Source: Sipunculus nudus
Taxonomy: Eukaryota; Annelida; Sipuncula; Golfingiida; Sipunculidae
Length of the DNA: 64,000 nucleotides
Assembly: GCA_026874595.1 (NCBI GenBank)
Contig: CM049313.1
Location: forward strand, 23,122,008-23,186,007
Reading direction: 5' to 3'
Shown in pieces: positions 59,738-64,000 of the stretch. The position numbers and the translations under genes are program-made. The notes beneath the pieces are model-generated. The model made no database searches. It was not told the DNA's origin and was given only the letters and a program-made list of their open reading frames with translations. Within the stretch, counting starts at the first letter, position 1. Every line of letters begins with the position of its first letter.

Positions 59738-59988
59738 AACACCTGGGCTAGCAAAGCGCCTAAAATCAGATCAACTACAGCGGGGGGGGGGGGGGGGGGG
59801 TCGCGGGTATGAAAAAAACTTGGAGTTTTATGCACAATGCGGTACCACGTTCTCATTAGTCTGATTACAATTTTTTTTCTGTGCCAGCCCTGGTGGTGAA
59901 ACCCGGAGAATCTTGCTGTACAAAACAACGGTTAAAGCGAAAGAAATATAGAACGACACAGTCACTGTGTATCACCGCCTAAGGAGTG
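59738..59988. repeat. R3 dispersed repeat, copy 2
   Basis: Blocks TCTCATTAGTCTGATTACAA, CAGCCCTGGTGGTGAAACCC, AGAATCTTGCTGTACAAAAC, ACGGTTAAAGCG and TGTATCACCGCCTAAGGAG match copy 1. A 19-base G run (59782-59800) is inserted or expanded within the upstream part, where copy 1 has no such run. Confidence 0.72.
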
Positions 59989-60274
59989 TACGGTGAGATT
60001 AGCAAGCATGGAGGGCAGGTCATATGGAAGAAAGGTGTTTCAGTTGTGATTTAGTCTCGTAAAAAAACGTGAAAAAATTAGATTTTTTAATGACTTTCTA
60101 CGAAATACAATACGGAAAACACACAAAGGCCCTGCAAATACTTCTGGTGAGGCACGTGGTATGTTTGGTAATTATAAGCATCTTTCGATTGAACAATGGC
60201 GAATAGAGGATTTTAAGATAGGATGTTGCCGTTGGCTCTAAGTTTCGAAGGGAGGATATATGGCAAAGAACCCC
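59989..60274. other. No recognised gene
   Basis: Nothing was recognised between R3 and MITE-C. Confidence 0.5.
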
Positions 60275-61056
60275 TTAAGGTAGGCATACACGTTGCGACC
60301 GGACTCAACTCAACAGGTAAAAACTGTTTAGTTGCGTTTAGTTGAGTCGCGTCGCAAAGTGTTTGCGCACAAACGACCTGACTCAACCAGAGTCGGCACC
60401 AGTCGGTGTCAGTTTTTGGTTTCTGGCAGTGTCAGAAAAAATCGTGTCCACTTGAGTGGCGTCGTTCAGAAGCTTAGTCAGCAACCAATTACAGCTACGT
60501 CTCTGATCATATGACAACCTCGTTCATGTGATCTTCTGGGCCAAAATCTTATGGTGCAGAGAAAGACAACATTACATCACATGAGCACTATGCGCGCATT
60601 ATATATAAATAGATCTGTATAGCCAATGTAACCAGTACAATGGCAGCATAATATCAATATGCTCCATGTTCATGGATGTAGAATATATATATAGTTTATA
60701 TCACAGGACATCAAATACTATTTTATAGACTTAAATTATATAAACTAAAATCATTTAGCTATGTGATGGGAAGAATTGAAAGGGCGAGATAATGATACAT
60801 ACATGTATTCTGATAAATAAAATGACATGTATTAATGACTTGGCTTCCATATATCACAAGCTTGTCACCATTTTTGTCGATTTGAATGTATCGCCTCTGC
60901 CGTCGATCCGGGTCGTTATCTGTATGCACCCCAGTTTTCACAAGGCTGCTGGGTCAAAAACTGGAAGAAACTGTAGAAAACTCGAGGAAACCTGTTCAGT
61001 CGGGCTGTCCAGTTGAGTTGAGTTGGGTCGCGTCGCAACGTGTATGACGGCCCTAT
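60275..61056. mobile_element. MITE-C: inverted-repeat element next to TTAA
   Basis: TTAA (60275-60278) is followed by GGTAGGCATACACGTTGCG, then ACTCAACTCAAC. The other end, read from 61052 on the minus strand, is GGCCGTCATACACGTTGCG, then CCCAACTCAACTCAAC. The right flank is CTAT, not TTAA, so that duplication is either mutated or never existed. The left end also holds its own inverted echo (TTTAGTTGAGTCGCGTCGCA at about 60.34 kb), which makes a subterminal hairpin. The interior is about 640 bp of ordinary AT-rich DNA with no transposase. The TIR itself is convincing. Its superfamily is inferred from the TTAA side and from resemblance to MITE-A and MITE-B ends. Confidence 0.7.
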
Positions 61057-61410
61057 ACCGTTTGCATGGGTGCAACCTGGAATCGTAAAGGGTGCAAACG
61101 GAAACCTTAGGGCTCTGTTGCGGTATAAAGCGTGAACAGTTTTTTTTCCCAAACTGTTAGGCGGCAACATACCTACATCCGCCCCTTTTGAATCCATTCA
61201 AAACCGTCGCAGACCGTGCAGAACCACTGGGATCGATTGGATATCAATTCATAGATGATTCATGTAAGTCATAGTTACGTGGGATTAACATCACTGTAAA
61301 GAGGATAATAACAGTCAAACTTTAAAAAAGGACAGTCCCTTGACAACGTTTAAACAATTCAAGATCACTTATATTAAATAAAACTATGCAACAAAGAAAC
61401 TATTTAATTA

Positions 61411-62570
61411 GTGACCAAAATTCCAAAATCTGCCAAGACAACTGACAAACCGACAAATTTCAAGCCTATCAGCTTGCTGCCCTGCTTGGGCAAGCTGTTT
61501 AGAAAAAATTCTTAAAAACCGAATAACTACGCTCTTAGGGACGAGACCGGCCGAGCTGGGTGGCCCATTTTCTAATGACCATCAATCAGGCTTTCGCTCC
61601 GGAAGATCAACGTGTTCCGGCTTAGGCACGCTATTACAAATGGTATGAAACGAAGACAGCACACCTTGGCCACGTTTCTCGACGTAGAAAAGGCATTTGA
61701 TGCAGTATGGTCTGATGGTCTCCGCATTAAAGTTATGAGATCCCATCTGCGACATAAACTGGTAAGCTTAATCTCCACATTCCTGACAGATAGATCCCTT
61801 ATGGTTAATCATAAAGGTACTAAATCTGAAGAGATTACGCTTGACGCTGGGACTTCCAAGGGCTCAGTGGTGAGCCCTTTACTCTTTATTATATGTATGT
61901 TAACGACCTTCCAAAGACGAGACAAATGATCAGCGTTTCACAATACGCTGACGACATAGCCATCTGGGCCACCGATTCCAAAGTTCGCTATTCACGCAAC
62001 GTGGTCCAAGCCAAGCTCGACCGCTTAAGCAATGGCAACAACACCTGGGGAATCAAACTATATCAAACAAAAACACAAACGGGTTTTCTTTAGTAAAGCG
62101 TACAAACCAAACTATTTTGAATCCTTAAAACTGTTAGGTGAGATTTTAAAGATTCCGAAGAAGATTCTTAGGTGTAATTTTTTACAAAAAAAGCCTCTTG
62201 GCGCCCACTCATAAAGCCTATCAGTCAAAGAATGTGGAGTAAGATTAATGCTCTAAAGGCTTTATGCTTAAAGAAGGATGGACCTACACTGGAGACAGCT
62301 ACACCCCTATAAAAACAATTGAACCGCTATATAGGCATAAACGGATTCATAGCCTTCTTAAGTGCAGCTAAGGCACACTTATTTAAACTAGAAGTTCAAC
62401 AAAATAAAGCCCCCAGAGCAGCCTTAGGAGTTAGTAGGTTCACTAAAACATCATAACTAAGAGCACGCACAAACACACCGACTGTTAAAAGACTACATAG
62501 AAGAATAATCCGTCAAAACTTGCAACAGGATAAAACCTATAAACTCAAAACACATCTTAACAAATGACCA
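61411..62570 (+). pseudogene. Reverse transcriptase pseudogene (Jockey/I-like LINE)
   Basis: Frame-shifted but ordered blocks: KIPKSAKTTDKPTNFKPISL with LPCLGKLF (61417-61503), ILKNRITTLL and NDHQSGFRSGRST (61505-61612), and RLRHAITNGMKRRQHTLA. Motif A is FLDVEKAFDAVW (about 61675-61710). Motif B is GSVVSPLLFI (about 61860-61890; the typical GVPQGS is here GTSKGS). NDLPK follows, with motif C QYADDIAIWA (about 61941-61970). The tail continues with LIKPISQRMWSKINALKALC at about 62212-62271, then EVQQNKAPRAALGVSRFTK, then ARTNTPTVKRL. At least five frame changes and several stops make it non-functional. Its motif set differs from the 5.3-kb LINE, so it is a different family. The 5' endonuclease half is missing. 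Confidence 0.86.
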
Positions 62571-64000
62571 CAAGCATACAGTAGCCAAAAATAAATTTGT
62601 TTCTCCTCTAGACATAATCCTATCACATCCTATGTAGAATGATACTAACATCACATCCACTAAGCAAGCAGTCTTTTCAAGTCAGCTTGATTTTACCTTG
62701 CACCCAGTTTAGTATTTATAGACCTTATCAATTTACATACCTTAGTTTTTCATCTCTATCTCCTCTGAATTTCTCCTAATCTTTGGGCCTAATAGTAAAT
62801 AGATAACAATTTAACATTCACTCAGATATCATCTTTATCTTTACTGAAGGAGCGCCAATCAAGGGATTCCCTGACTTCCTAAACTATGGTGCTCGAGCGC
62901 CATATTTTCCTTCTTTAAAATAAAAAGAAACCATTTAAGCCACCTCACTGGTCTGATTAAACTGAATCATTTCTCATTTAGTAGCTGGTGTGCTTCCTTT
63001 CTGAAACAAGGTTATTGCTGCAGGCACACCTTTGGTCTTCCCTTCTGACCTGTTCATTTTCTTTTCATCCAGAAAGTCTTTTGTCCATTAATCTTTTTGT
63101 TACATGGTTTAAGTGCTGAAGAAATTAAACGGGTTGATTGGATGCTTACGACTCTGGTATAATTACGGCAAAGGTCAACTGGCCATGTACCCCGCAGTAA
63201 CCTTTGAAGAGACCTTGATGAACGTAAAAGAACTCCATTGTATATGGGTTAGTGTGCAGAGTGTTTGATTAAAATAAGAAAAGACGCACAAATTTAATGC
63301 CCGAATAAAATACCGGTACATCTATTTGCAGTTTAATATGCCTTTATCAAAACCAACCTATTACCCGTTCAGATCCGCGGGACCTTGGCAGGGTTCCTCC
63401 ACGGATTTTCCATGGGTCGAGTGTATTCGTTTGATATGGCATAGTTTCTAATACATGGAGCTGCTTTAGACAATTGCCAAAATTTCCCCGATAATGGCAG
63501 ATTGATCAGGATATATGGGAACATATGGGGAATAAATTTTCTTAGAACACACTAGGTATCGTTCCAGACTATTCAAGACCGAAAACGAGGTGTTGCGTGA
63601 CAACGATTTTGTGCCACCGTCAGTTATACAGAATCCAATCTAAGTCAATGTTTTGCCTCACAGATAACTGTCCCTTTTAGCTTGACAAAAAGCAATAAGC
63701 CACCAAGTAACACGTACGTCCTGCCGTTGATTGGTGTTTTTATACGTGAAATAGTGGTATTGCATCAATTTCATGAAACTGAAAAATACATGCATGGTGT
63801 GTAATACCTAGCTATCCGTTCACATGGTGACGGGTTCATCACGCTATAGTTAAATATGTTAGCGTAGGGGCAGCTGATACATAAAGCGCACAATTTCTGA
63901 AGTCAGACTCCAAGCCTTGCTTTCAGGGAACAGGCGGGCAAATTCCATCCAATGTTTAGGAGGGGGCAAAATACCTTTTGTTTCCCCTTTTTTTCTTGAA
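62571..64000. other. No recognised gene; possible LINE 3' UTR at start
   Basis: The first few hundred bases, up to an AAAATAAAAAGAAACC run at about 62.92 kb, may be the 3' UTR of the preceding LINE. The remainder has no open frame of note. Confidence 0.4.

Overview
The window is eukaryotic nuclear DNA from a repeat-rich, AT-rich genome. It has no operons, no closely packed long ORFs and no prokaryotic gene layout. It has long (AT)n, (CT)n and (CTA/CTG)n microsatellites, decayed LINE retrotransposons with animal-type reverse transcriptase, tRNA-derived retroposons and TTAA-flanked inverted-repeat elements. The mix suggests a marine invertebrate, most likely a lophotrochozoan such as a mollusc. 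That placement is inference and would need a database search. I could not identify any intact, recognisable host gene. The window looks intergenic, or like one or more very large introns.

Layout. 0-5 kb holds microsatellites and three small diverged tandem duplications. At 5.1-6.6 kb a 5'-truncated LINE with an (ATT)n tail sits inside a copy of a dispersed repeat, called R1 here. R1 recurs at 7.5, 26.9 (an inverted pair), 41.9 and, more diverged, 47.1 kb. A tRNA-derived SINE-like family, R2, lies antisense at 8.6 and 19.5 kb, with a sense-strand fragment at 10.0 kb. 11.0-13.1 kb is an AT-rich block that opens with a hairpin and contains an internal duplication. A LINE endonuclease remnant follows at 13.9 kb. 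Two further tRNA-like retroposon heads lie at 17.0 and 19.2 kb. A large trinucleotide block is at 24.8-25.4 kb. An LTR-like repeat, R4, occurs at 27.8 and 42.6 kb. Tandem minisatellites lie at 30.2, 32.4 and 33.7 kb. A repeat called R3 occurs at 52.4 and 59.8 kb. An antisense LINE 3' half is at 54.5-55.3 kb and a Jockey/I-like LINE remnant is at 61.4-62.6 kb.

Three elements with terminal inverted repeats, each next to TTAA (19.98, 40.69 and 60.28 kb), form the most coherent signal. Their inner sequences differ, but the outer ends share a TTAAG(G)C-type start. They look like non-autonomous elements of piggyBac-like type. No transposase able to move them was found.

A few short open stretches have good splice-site consensus (23.7, 40.0 minus strand, 51.2 and 56.1 minus strand). 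They are reported as unrecognised candidate exons with low confidence. One GC-richer segment at 56.9-57.0 kb has promoter-like motifs and a CTCF-like site. I found no new multi-gene system. The interesting material here is the mobile-element archaeology.
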